64,000 nt of DNA from Paucibacter sp. PLA-PC-4. GTDB taxonomy: Bacteria; Pseudomonadota; Gammaproteobacteria; Burkholderiales; Burkholderiaceae_C. The stretch covers positions 515,331-579,330 of the forward strand of contig NZ_JAPFGP010000001.1 of assembly GCF_026241155.1 (NCBI RefSeq). The letters are read 5' to 3'. The notes beneath the pieces were generated by a model. It worked only from the letters and a program-made list of their open reading frames with translations. It did no database searches and had not been told where the DNA came from. The translations under genes and the position numbers were made by a program. This document shows, piece by piece, positions 49,459-58,831 of the stretch. The first letter of the stretch is position 1; each line of letters opens with the position of its first letter.

Positions 49459-50316
49459 ATGAAACTTCGCTTCACCAAGATGCAGGGGGCCGGCAACGAC
49501 TTTGTCGTCATTGACGCTACCCAGGCGCCGCTCGCACTGAGCGAGGCGCAGCTGCGCGCGCTAGGTGACCGCCGTTTTGGCGTCGGCTGCGACCAGATTC
49601 TGGTGATCGAGCGCTCTGGCACGCCGGGTATCGACTTTCGCTACCGCATCTTTAACAACGATGGCGACGAGGTCGAGCATTGCGGCAATGGCGCGCGCTG
49701 CTTCGTTCGCTATGTGTCTGACAAAGGGCTCAGCGATAAGCGCAGCATCAAGGTTGAGACAGTCAATGCGGTGCTGGAGCTACGACTGCGCGATGACGGC
49801 CGGGTCACCGTGGACATGGGCGCGCCGGTGTTTGCGCTGCCGCAGGTGCCATTTGACGCGCAAGGCCTGACCCCAGAGATGGTCCATGGCTTCGAGCTCT
49901 GGTCGCTTGAGGGACTGGATAGTGAGGTGGCGGTGCTGTCGATGGGCAACCCCCATGCGGTGCAACGCGTCGCCAACGTCGAGACCGCGCCAGTGCTGAG
50001 TGTGGGTCCACAGGTCGAGCGGCATGCGCGCTTTCCGCGCCGGGTTAATGCCGGCTTCATGCAGGTGCTGGACCGCGGCCGCATCAAGCTGCGCGTGTTC
50101 GAACGCGGTGCCGGCGAGACCCTGGCCTGCGGCACCGGGGCCTGCGCAGCCGTGGTGGCCGGCATCCGACTTGGCTGGTTGGACGAGCGGGTGGACGTGC
50201 AAGCACTGGGCGGCCTGCTGACGATTGAGTGGGCCGGCCTGAGTCAGGGCCTGGCAGCGCCGGTCTTAATGACGGGCCCGGCACAAACCGTTTTTGATGG
50301 AGAGATCACGCTGTGA
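49459..50316 (+). CDS. dapF: Diaminopimelate epimerase
   Basis: Converts LL- to meso-diaminopimelate for lysine and peptidoglycan. The 285-aa protein starts [18 protein letters not shown]; catalytic cysteines are in EHCGNGARC (Cys 75) and [11 protein letters not shown] (near 220). The ATG at 49459 gives the family N-terminus. dapF followed by a DUF484 gene and xerC is a conserved order in many proteobacteria. Confidence 0.96.
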   Translation: MKLRFTKMQGAGNDFVVIDATQAPLALSEAQLRALGDRRFGVGCDQILVIERSGTPGIDFRYRIFNNDGDEVEHCGNGARCFVRYVSDKGLSDKRSIKVETVNAVLELRLRDDGRVTVDMGAPVFALPQVPFDAQGLTPEMVHGFELWSLEGLDSEVAVLSMGNPHAVQRVANVETAPVLSVGPQVERHARFPRRVNAGFMQVLDRGRIKLRVFERGAGETLACGTGACAAVVAGIRLGWLDERVDVQALGGLLTIEWAGLSQGLAAPVLMTGPAQTVFDGEITL

Positions 50317-51020
50317 GCACCGAAGGTACCCAAGGCATCACCGAACAGGACATCGCCGACTTCCTGGCCAATACGCCCGGCTTTTTCGAGCGCCATGCCG
50401 AGCTGCTGGCGAGCGTGCAGCTGAGCCATCCGCTCGGCCAGCGCGCGGTGTCGCTGCAGGAGCGCCAGGCTGAGATGCTGCGCGAGAAGATCAAGGGTCT
50501 GGAGCACAAGATCATCGAGATGATCCGCAACGGCCAGGAAAATGTGTCGATCGCCGACCGCCTGCACCGCTGGACCCTGACGCTGATGCAGACGCGGGAT
50601 GCCGCGGCGCTGCCGGCAGTTCTGCTGCAGGAGCTGCGCCACCAGTTCATGATTCCGCAGGCCGGGCTGCGGTTGTGGGGCGTTGATGCCGTGCATGCCG
50701 GGGCCGAGTTTGCCCAAGCGGTCAGCCAGGATGTGAAGAGCTTCGCGGCGAGCCTGAATCAGCCCTATTGCGGTGTCAACTCGGGCTTCGAGGCAGCGCG
50801 CTGGCTTGACCAGAGCCACGGTGTAACTTCGCTGGCCCTGATTCCGCTGTCACAGGGAGGGCAGGCCTTTGGCATGCTGGTCTTGGGCTCCCCCGACCCG
50901 ACCCGCTACACGGCCGAGATGGGTACAGAGTTCCTGGCCCGCATCGGCGAGATCGCCAGTGCCGGCCTGGCGCGGCTGCTGCCGGCGGCGGCTGCTCCTG
51001 ATGTCGGCGCCGCAGACTGA
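50313..51020 (+). CDS. DUF484 family protein (GAF-like)
   Basis: 235 aa. The family start [42 protein letters not shown] is clear, followed by a coiled helix ([21 protein letters not shown]) and a GAF-like domain (about 85-230). Function unknown; conserved between dapF and xerC. The GTG at 50313 overlaps the dapF stop, and its last 20 bases overlap xerC. Confidence 0.9.
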   Translation: MSTEGTQGITEQDIADFLANTPGFFERHAELLASVQLSHPLGQRAVSLQERQAEMLREKIKGLEHKIIEMIRNGQENVSIADRLHRWTLTLMQTRDAAALPAVLLQELRHQFMIPQAGLRLWGVDAVHAGAEFAQAVSQDVKSFAASLNQPYCGVNSGFEAARWLDQSHGVTSLALIPLSQGGQAFGMLVLGSPDPTRYTAEMGTEFLARIGEIASAGLARLLPAAAAPDVGAAD

Positions 51021-51933
51021 GGATTTGCTGCAGCGCTATCTGGCGCATGCCCGTGTGCAGCGCCGGCTGGCGCCGCGCACGCTGAGTCTTTATGAGGACT
51101 CGCTGCAGCGCCTGCAGGCGCTGGCCTTGCGCGATGGCGTGGAACTGCTGCGCCTGCAGACCGCGCAAGCACGGCGCTGGGTGGCACAACTGCATCGCGA
51201 GGGTCTGGGGCCGCGCACGCTGGGTTTGCTGCTGTCCGCCTGGCGTGGACTGTATCGCTGGCTGGGTGGGGAGCGGCTGGTGGCGCTCAATCCCATCGAG
51301 GGCCTGCGAGCGCCCAAGGCGGCCAAGCCCCTGCCCAAGGCCTTGTCGGCCGACGATGCGGTGCAACTGGCCGACCATGCCGACACCAGGGCCGACCCTG
51401 TGCTGGAGGCTCGTGACCGCTGCATTGTCGAGCTGCTCTACGGCTGTGGCCTGCGCGTGGCCGAGCTGGTGGGCCTGGATGCCCAGGCCAGCGGCACTGC
51501 GCGGGGCTGGGTCGATCTGGCCAGCGCCGAGGCTCAGGTGCTGGGCAAGGGCAGCAAGCGCCGCAGCGTGCCGCTGGGCCGCGCGGCGATCAGCGCCTTG
51601 CAGGCCTGGCTGGCGCTGCGCCCGCAGCGAGCGCGGGCCGGCGAGCCAGCCCTCTTGGTGGGCATGCGAGGCGGCCGTATCAACGAGGCCCAGGTGCGCG
51701 CGCTATTGAAGGCGCGCGCTTTAGCCGCCGGTATGTCGACCCATGTGCACCCGCATATGCTGCGCCACTCATTCGCCTCGCACCTGCTGCAGTCAAGCGG
51801 CGATCTGCGCGCGGTGCAGGAGCTGCTGGGCCATGCCCATATCACCACCACCCAGGTCTATACCAAGCTGGACTACCAGCACTTGGCCAAGGTCTACGAC
51901 GCCGCGCATCCGCGCGCCAAGAAAAAGCAATGA
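51001..51933 (+). CDS. xerC: Tyrosine recombinase XerC
   Basis: With XerD resolves chromosome dimers at dif. 310 aa: SAM-like core-binding N-domain (about 5-95) and a catalytic domain with Arg in YGCGLRVAELVGL (about 149), HPHMLRHSFASHLL (His and Arg near 252), LGHAHITTTQVYTKLD with the nucleophile Tyr at about 287. Start at ATG 51001, inside the DUF484 end, gives the normal length. Its position after dapF-DUF484 is typical of the housekeeping XerC rather than a phage integrase. Confidence 0.95.
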   Translation: MSAPQTEDLLQRYLAHARVQRRLAPRTLSLYEDSLQRLQALALRDGVELLRLQTAQARRWVAQLHREGLGPRTLGLLLSAWRGLYRWLGGERLVALNPIEGLRAPKAAKPLPKALSADDAVQLADHADTRADPVLEARDRCIVELLYGCGLRVAELVGLDAQASGTARGWVDLASAEAQVLGKGSKRRSVPLGRAAISALQAWLALRPQRARAGEPALLVGMRGGRINEAQVRALLKARALAAGMSTHVHPHMLRHSFASHLLQSSGDLRAVQELLGHAHITTTQVYTKLDYQHLAKVYDAAHPRAKKKQ

Positions 51934-53456
51934 AACCTCGTCACCTCTTGCCCTTGTTTGCGCTCCTGGTGCTCAGCGGCACCGTGCAGGCCCAGTCGCC
52001 GCTGCCGCGGCCGGGCTTTTTGCAGGCCCAGCCCGCCGCCTTCGAGGCCAATTGGACGCCGCTCAAAATGCCCACCGGCGAGCGCATCGCGCTGCTGGGT
52101 GCTAGCTATCTCGTCGCGATGAACGAGGACTGGGGCGTGGGTCCGAGCTTTTACGGGGCGGCCAAGGGCAATTTTGGCGGCATCTTCACGGTGGGTTTCA
52201 CTGCCCAGCGGCGCTGGCGGCTGGGCTCCAGCACCCATGCGGCGGCGGGCCTCTATGCCGGCGCCGGCGGTGGCTTGAGTTCGGATCGGGTGCGCTTCGG
52301 AGGTGGCCTGATGCTCAGGCCCGAGCTGTCGCTGCGCACCGAGTTCGGCAACTGGTATAGCGGCCTGTCGTTGGCCCACACCGCATTCCCGAATGGCCGC
52401 GGCAATGTGCGCGGCACCTCGCTTGGCCTGGTGCTAGGTTATTCGGATGGTTTCTTCAGCTATGCGCCGGCCGACGCCGGGCGGCGTGTCCATAACGCGC
52501 GTCGCAGCGGGCTGGGTATTGATGAGGTCTCTCTCAGCGTGGGCTCCTACAAGCCGCGCGCCGGCGCCCGCACCCGCAGTGGTGCGCCGGCCCAGCGCAT
52601 GGGCAAGGCCGGTGCGGTTCTGCGCCAGTATGTGACCGAAGGTGCCTGGTGGGGCTTGGAGGCGGCTGGAGCTGCGTCCGGCGGTGCCGATGGCTATATG
52701 GAGGTGCTGGCGACCATGGGCCAGGACTATGGTCTGGGCGGTCCGAATCTGCGCGCCGGCTGGCATGTGGCGACCGGCCTGGGCGGCGGTGGCGATGTTG
52801 ATACCGGCAACGGCTGGCTGGTTAAGGGCGGTCCGACCCTGCGCTGGAAATCCCCCTGGGGACCGGCGCTGCACCTGGATGCCGGCGTGATGGGCTCCCT
52901 GACGGGCAGCTTCAAGTCCACCTATGTGCGCGCCTCGCTGGGTCTGCCTCTGGACAAGGCTACCGGGCTGTTCGGCCAGCCCAATGACGAGGGCGGCGTG
53001 GTACGCACGCAAAGCGTCTATGCCAGCCTGATGCACCTGCCCAAGGTCAGGTTTAAGGATGGACACGAGACCAGCGTCGGCCATCTTGCAATGTTAATCA
53101 GCCGCGATCTCGGCACCCATCTTTACGGCACGGCCCAGGCCGGCAGTGCGGCCTTCGGGCGCGCCGGGGCCTATTCCTTTGGCCTGTTCGGTCTGGGCTT
53201 GCAGGGTCGACCGCTGGCCGGTGGGCCGCGCGTGGGCGCAGAAGTGTTGGTTGGCGCCGCGGGCGGCGGAGGCGTCGCGGTGACAGGCGGCGCAGTGGCC
53301 CAGGCCGAGGCCTGGGCTGAGTGGCGCTTTGGCGAGGCCGAACGCGTGCGGTTGCGCACCGGTGTCGGCCAATGGCGTACCTTGCGTGGGCAGACGCAGT
53401 CCTCGCCCCTCGTCAATGTCTCGCTGGGCTACGCCTTCGGCGCACTCAGCCGATGA
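51930..53456 (+). CDS. Large exported beta-rich protein of unknown function
   Basis: 508 aa. Signal peptide (RHLLPLFALLVLSGTVQAQ), then glycine- and aromatic-rich alternating strands throughout, ending LVNVSLGYAFGALSR, a pattern of an outer-membrane barrel; the terminal residue is not the aromatic one that many barrels have. Recurrent segments such as GGLSSDRVRFGGGLMLRPELS and GGGDVDTGNGWLVKGGPTLRW suggest repeated hairpins. I do not recognise the family. Its ATG overlaps the xerC stop, so it is co-translated with the dapF-xerC set. Confidence 0.75.
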   Translation: MKPRHLLPLFALLVLSGTVQAQSPLPRPGFLQAQPAAFEANWTPLKMPTGERIALLGASYLVAMNEDWGVGPSFYGAAKGNFGGIFTVGFTAQRRWRLGSSTHAAAGLYAGAGGGLSSDRVRFGGGLMLRPELSLRTEFGNWYSGLSLAHTAFPNGRGNVRGTSLGLVLGYSDGFFSYAPADAGRRVHNARRSGLGIDEVSLSVGSYKPRAGARTRSGAPAQRMGKAGAVLRQYVTEGAWWGLEAAGAASGGADGYMEVLATMGQDYGLGGPNLRAGWHVATGLGGGGDVDTGNGWLVKGGPTLRWKSPWGPALHLDAGVMGSLTGSFKSTYVRASLGLPLDKATGLFGQPNDEGGVVRTQSVYASLMHLPKVRFKDGHETSVGHLAMLISRDLGTHLYGTAQAGSAAFGRAGAYSFGLFGLGLQGRPLAGGPRVGAEVLVGAAGGGGVAVTGGAVAQAEAWAEWRFGEAERVRLRTGVGQWRTLRGQTQSSPLVNVSLGYAFGALSR

Positions 53457-53480
53457 GCCGCTGCGGCGACAATCTGCCGC

Positions 53481-54665
53481 ATGAAATCCATACGTCTTCG
53501 CGCGGGCAAGGAACGCTCGCTGCAACGCCGCCACCCTTGGGTGTTTGAAAGCTCACTGCAAAAGGGCGGAGGCGACCCGGGCGAGACCGTGCGGGTCGAG
53601 TCGCACGAAGGCCAGTTCCTATGCTGGGCCGCGTTCAGTCCGAGGTCGCAGATCCGGCTGCGGGCCTGGAGCTTCGATGAAGGCCAGCGTATCGACGCAG
53701 CCTTTTTCGAGGCCCGAATCGCCGAAGCCCTGGCGATGCGCAAGCGGCTGCCGATTGCCTCCGACGCGCTGCGCCTGATCCATGGCGAGGCCGATGGCCT
53801 GCCGGGCCTAATCGTCGACCGCTACGGTGACACCTTGGTCGCGCAGTTCGGTGCCGTGGGCGTGGAGCGCTGGAAGAGTGCCATCGTCTCCAGCCTGCTC
53901 AAGCAGACCGGGCTGAGTCGCCTGTACGAGCGTTCGGACGCCAGTGCGCGCGGACTGGAGGGTCTGGAGGAGCGCACCGGCTGGCTGCATGGCGAGGGTG
54001 CGACCGAGTTGACGATCGCCGAGCACCAGTGGCGGCTGAGCCTGGATGTCGCGACCGGACACAAGACCGGCTACTACTTGGACCAGCGCGACAACCGCAA
54101 GCGCTTTGCCGACGCGGTGCGCCACTACGGCTGCAAGCGCGTGCTGAACTGCTATAGCTACACCGGCGGCTTCTCGGTGGCGGCGCTGGCCGGCGGCGCC
54201 GAGCGTGTCATCAGTGTCGATTCCTCGGCACCGGCGCTGGCACGGGCCAGCGCCCACGTGGCGTTGAACGGCTTCGAGCCCGGTCGCCACGAGGCGCGGG
54301 ACGCTGACGTCAACCAGACCCTGCGCGGCCTGCTGGAGGCCGGCGAACGCTTCGATGCTATCGTTCTAGATCCCCCGAAGTTCGCGCCGACGGTGGCCCA
54401 CGCCGAGCGCGCTGCCCGCGCCTACAAGGACATCAACCGCCTGGCCTTCAAGCTGCTTGTGCCTGGCGGCCTGCTGTTCACCTTCTCCTGCTCGGGCGGC
54501 ATCGCGCCGGACCTGTTCCACAAGATCGTCGCCGGCGCCGGCCTGGATGCGCCGGCCGATGGCTACATCCTCGAGCGCGTGGCCGCTGCACCCGACCATC
54601 CGCAGACCATCTGCTTCCCAGAGGGCGAGTACCTGAAGGGTCTGCTGGTGCTCAAGCGCGGCTGA
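53481..54665 (+). CDS. rlmI: 23S rRNA (cytosine-1962-C5) methyltransferase RlmI-like
   Basis: 394 aa: N-terminal PUA domain (RLRAGKERSLQRRHPWVFESSL), EEHB-like segment, and a C-terminal SAM domain with LNCYSYTGGFSVAALAGGA, VLDPPKFAPT and the catalytic FTFSCSGGI. It uses SAM to methylate C5 of a cytosine in 23S rRNA in E. coli; the target here is inferred. Begins 24 bases after the exported protein gene. Confidence 0.92.
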   Translation: MKSIRLRAGKERSLQRRHPWVFESSLQKGGGDPGETVRVESHEGQFLCWAAFSPRSQIRLRAWSFDEGQRIDAAFFEARIAEALAMRKRLPIASDALRLIHGEADGLPGLIVDRYGDTLVAQFGAVGVERWKSAIVSSLLKQTGLSRLYERSDASARGLEGLEERTGWLHGEGATELTIAEHQWRLSLDVATGHKTGYYLDQRDNRKRFADAVRHYGCKRVLNCYSYTGGFSVAALAGGAERVISVDSSAPALARASAHVALNGFEPGRHEARDADVNQTLRGLLEAGERFDAIVLDPPKFAPTVAHAERAARAYKDINRLAFKLLVPGGLLFTFSCSGGIAPDLFHKIVAGAGLDAPADGYILERVAAAPDHPQTICFPEGEYLKGLLVLKRG

Positions 54666-54715
54666 GGTGCGGCTGGGTGGTGGCGTATGTGCAAGACCTG
54701 ACCCCCAGGACTTCA

Positions 54716-54845
54716 CTTAGGGGATAGTGCTGCCCGTGAAAAGGGGGGGTAGGCCACCCGAGGCGCCATTTGCTTCGTGACATATTCACGTCCGGATCAA
54801 TTGACAACAAACAGCGCACTCAGCGCGTTCTCAGGGGGAATATCC
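54716..54845 (+). promoter_or_regulatory. G-rich candidate control region before the PEP-CTERM protease
   Basis: The 180-base gap after rlmI contains CTTAGGGGATAGTGCTGCCC (from 54716), CGTGAAAAGGGGGGG (54735-54749) and an inverted GGTAGGCCACC. The first two match elements before the other PEP-CTERM gene at 27882. A TTGACA at 54801 has no convincing -10. Ribosome site: AGGGGGAA before the ATG at 54846. Confidence 0.4.
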
Positions 54846-55928
54846 ATGCGTTCTCGTTTCAAACTGGCCTTCGTGGCGGCTGTCTGCTGCCTGCTCGGCG
54901 CCGGCACCCAGGCTTACGCGCTGGGCGATCTCGTACCCAACACGGGCAATACCTCGTCGCCGTCCAACTGGCGCTTTGCACCTGGCCAGGCATTTAACGG
55001 CGTGGCCGGCGCCCTCGACGGCGTGGCTTCCATCACCTATAGCAATAGCGAAGGCATCTGGGCATGCTCGGGCTCGCTGCTGGCTGGCGGGCAATACGTG
55101 CTGACCGCCGCGCATTGCGCGGACAACTTCACCTCAATGAAGGTGGAGTTCGGCTACTACAACGGCGTGGCCAGCGTGACCCGCAATGTGGCGGTGGGTG
55201 GTGCCATCGTCCACGGCGGCTGGACCGGCGACCTGGACACCGGCGCCGATATCGCGATCCTCAAGCTCGACCAGAAGGTCACGTCCATCCAGGGCTACAA
55301 GCTCAGCACGACGATCGATATCGGCAAGGACTATCTGATGGCCGGCTACGGTACGACCAGCGTTGGGTCCAGCAACACCGACACCAATTGGGGCGATGGT
55401 CTGTACGGACACTACGGCTACAACACCTTTGATGTAGACAGCCAGACCTTCAACCAGGTGATCGATGCCAACGATTCCAGTTGGGGCTATGACGCCGACT
55501 ATTACAAGCATGGTCTGACCTATATGTCGGACTTCGACAGCGGCATCAATCGCAATAACACCCTGGGACGACTGGCCGGCCTGACAGGCAATGCTTGGAC
55601 CAGTAGCAATGGTCTGGGTGTCAATGAGGCGCTGATCGCCGGTGGCGACTCCGGGGGCGGTGACTTCATCTGGAGCGGCAGCGAGTGGCTGCTCAGCGGT
55701 GTGCATTCCTGGGGCTGGGAGGCCTGCAGCAATTTCGGGCTCAACTGCGATGCCAGCACCAGCAATTCGTCCAGCTATGGCGATCTGTCTGGTTCCACCG
55801 CGGTCTTTTCCCACCTCGGCTGGATCGCGTCTGTTACCGCCGTGCCCGAGCCGCAGACCTACGCGTTGTTCCTGGCCGGTCTGGGCTTGATGGGTGTGGC
55901 GACGCGCCGCCGCGAAGCGCAGCGCTGA
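54846..55928 (+). CDS. Secreted trypsin-like serine protease with PEP-CTERM signal
   Basis: 360 aa. Signal peptide (FKLAFVAAVCCLLGAGTQAYA), an S1 protease domain with intact triad: His 90 in LTAAHC, Asp 135 in TGADIAILKL, Ser 269 in GGDSGGGDF, then VPEPQTYALFLAGLGLMGVATRRR as a PEP-CTERM sorting signal. Predicted to be exported, cut by an exosortase and released to or held at the cell surface. The start is set by the signal peptide; an earlier in-frame ATG at 54777 would add residues before it. Confidence 0.9.
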   Translation: MRSRFKLAFVAAVCCLLGAGTQAYALGDLVPNTGNTSSPSNWRFAPGQAFNGVAGALDGVASITYSNSEGIWACSGSLLAGGQYVLTAAHCADNFTSMKVEFGYYNGVASVTRNVAVGGAIVHGGWTGDLDTGADIAILKLDQKVTSIQGYKLSTTIDIGKDYLMAGYGTTSVGSSNTDTNWGDGLYGHYGYNTFDVDSQTFNQVIDANDSSWGYDADYYKHGLTYMSDFDSGINRNNTLGRLAGLTGNAWTSSNGLGVNEALIAGGDSGGGDFIWSGSEWLLSGVHSWGWEACSNFGLNCDASTSNSSSYGDLSGSTAVFSHLGWIASVTAVPEPQTYALFLAGLGLMGVATRRREAQR

Positions 55929-55941
55929 AACAGGCGGGCCC

Positions 55942-56433
55942 TCAGGCCGCGCCCGGCAAGGCCAGGCGCGGTTCGAACTTGCTGCGCAACACGCTGAAGA
56001 AGGTCTTGACGTTGCGGACATTGGCGTCCTGCGTGAACAGCCGCAGCACCAGCGCGTGATAGGCCGGCATATCGGGCACCTGCAGAATCAGCACGAAATC
56101 GGGCCCGGGTGATACGCGGTAACACTGCTGTACCGCGGCCTCGGCCAGCAGCTTGTGCTCGAAGGCCGCCAGATGCTCGGCCCCCTGGCGGTCCAGCGTG
56201 ATCTCGACGATGGCGCTGAGGCCGGCGCCCAGCTTGTCGGGCGACAAGATAGCCACGCGCCGCTCGATGATGCCGATCTCGACCAGGCGCTTGACGCGCC
56301 GCAGACAGGTGGCCGGCGACACATGGGCTAGCTCGGCCAGTGCCTGGTTGGAGAGCGAGGCGTCCCGCTGCAACAAATCCAACACCCGCAAATCGGTGGT
56401 GTCCAGCGCTATAGAAGTGACGAAAGTGTTCAT
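55942..56433 (-). CDS. Lrp/AsnC-family transcriptional regulator
   Basis: 163 aa: N-terminal helix-turn-helix (LRVLDLLQRDASLSNQALAELAHVSPATCLRRVKRL) and a C-terminal RAM effector domain (about 75-150). Probably binds an amino acid; which one is unknown. Divergent from glmS across a 143-base AT-rich gap, so it may regulate glmS, itself, or both. Confidence 0.93.
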   Translation of the reverse strand: MNTFVTSIALDTTDLRVLDLLQRDASLSNQALAELAHVSPATCLRRVKRLVEIGIIERRVAILSPDKLGAGLSAIVEITLDRQGAEHLAAFEHKLLAEAAVQQCYRVSPGPDFVLILQVPDMPAYHALVLRLFTQDANVRNVKTFFSVLRSKFEPRLALPGAA

Positions 56434-56524
56434 AGAAGACTGATATTTGACAGATCTTTTCTCAAAACAATGAGTGTGGTTGATTATTTCATTATCGATA
56501 TAAATTTGAAAACATTGGTTTCTT

Positions 56525-56567
56525 CTGCCTGCCTACCATCTGGCATCTACTCAACGCCTTCAGGCAG
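56525..56567 (+). promoter_or_regulatory. Possible RBS-covering hairpin before glmS
   Basis: CTGCCTG (56525-56531) is complementary to CAGGCAG (56561-56567), whose last bases run into the GGAG ribosome site just before the ATG at 56577. A 29-base loop separates them. The pairing is seen; any control is speculative. Confidence 0.25.
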
Positions 56568-56576
56568 GAGAAACGC

Positions 56577-58454
<1,878 letters not shown>

Positions 58455-58831
58455 AGGGGGTACTTCGAATTGACTGCAACAAATAAAGTCCGTCGGGGAA
58501 AAATAAAGTCCGTCGGGCTCATCCTCCAGCATGGTGTTCCGTGCAAAAAGAGTCGAAAACTGGCCGGTCGCAGCGACGACTACTTCAACGACTCAAGTCG
58601 AGAAGCACGAGCGGCTGCACCAGGCTGGTCAGATTCATTCGCGACCCACAGGCTGAGCGACCGCTGCAATCATCAGCGGCCGTTCGACGGTCATCTGCAC
58701 GTATGGCCGCTGCACCTCCGAGACCGGTCATTTGACAGCCGGTGCGGCACTCCGAGATCGAATGTCCGGTCCGACGCGGCGCGACCGGACGGAATCGACC
58801 CTGAGCTGACGTAGGCAGTCGAGTAGATCAG
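58455..58831. other. Noncoding stretch after glmS
   Basis: 377 bases between glmS and the convergent kinase gene, with no supportable gene. It contains two copies of a 17-base repeat (58481-58517) and then about 300 bases of GC-rich sequence without ribosome sites or coding character. It may be the worn remains of an inserted element; no inverted ends were found. Confidence 0.5.
58481..58517 (+). repeat. Tandem pair of a 17-base repeat
   Basis: AAATAAAGTCCGTCGGG occurs at 58481-58497 and again at 58501-58517, a 20-base period. Only two copies are present, so it is not a CRISPR array. Confidence 0.85.

Noticed and set aside
51001..51933. Phage or integron integrase
   Set aside because: Sequence length, gene order after dapF and DUF484, and absence of attachment sites fit the housekeeping XerC.
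56434..56576. glmS ribozyme
   Set aside because: The gap is too AT-rich and lacks the conserved core; glmS ribozymes are confined mainly to Gram-positive bacteria.
58481..58517. CRISPR array
   Set aside because: Only two repeat copies separated by 3 bases, no spacers and no cas genes.
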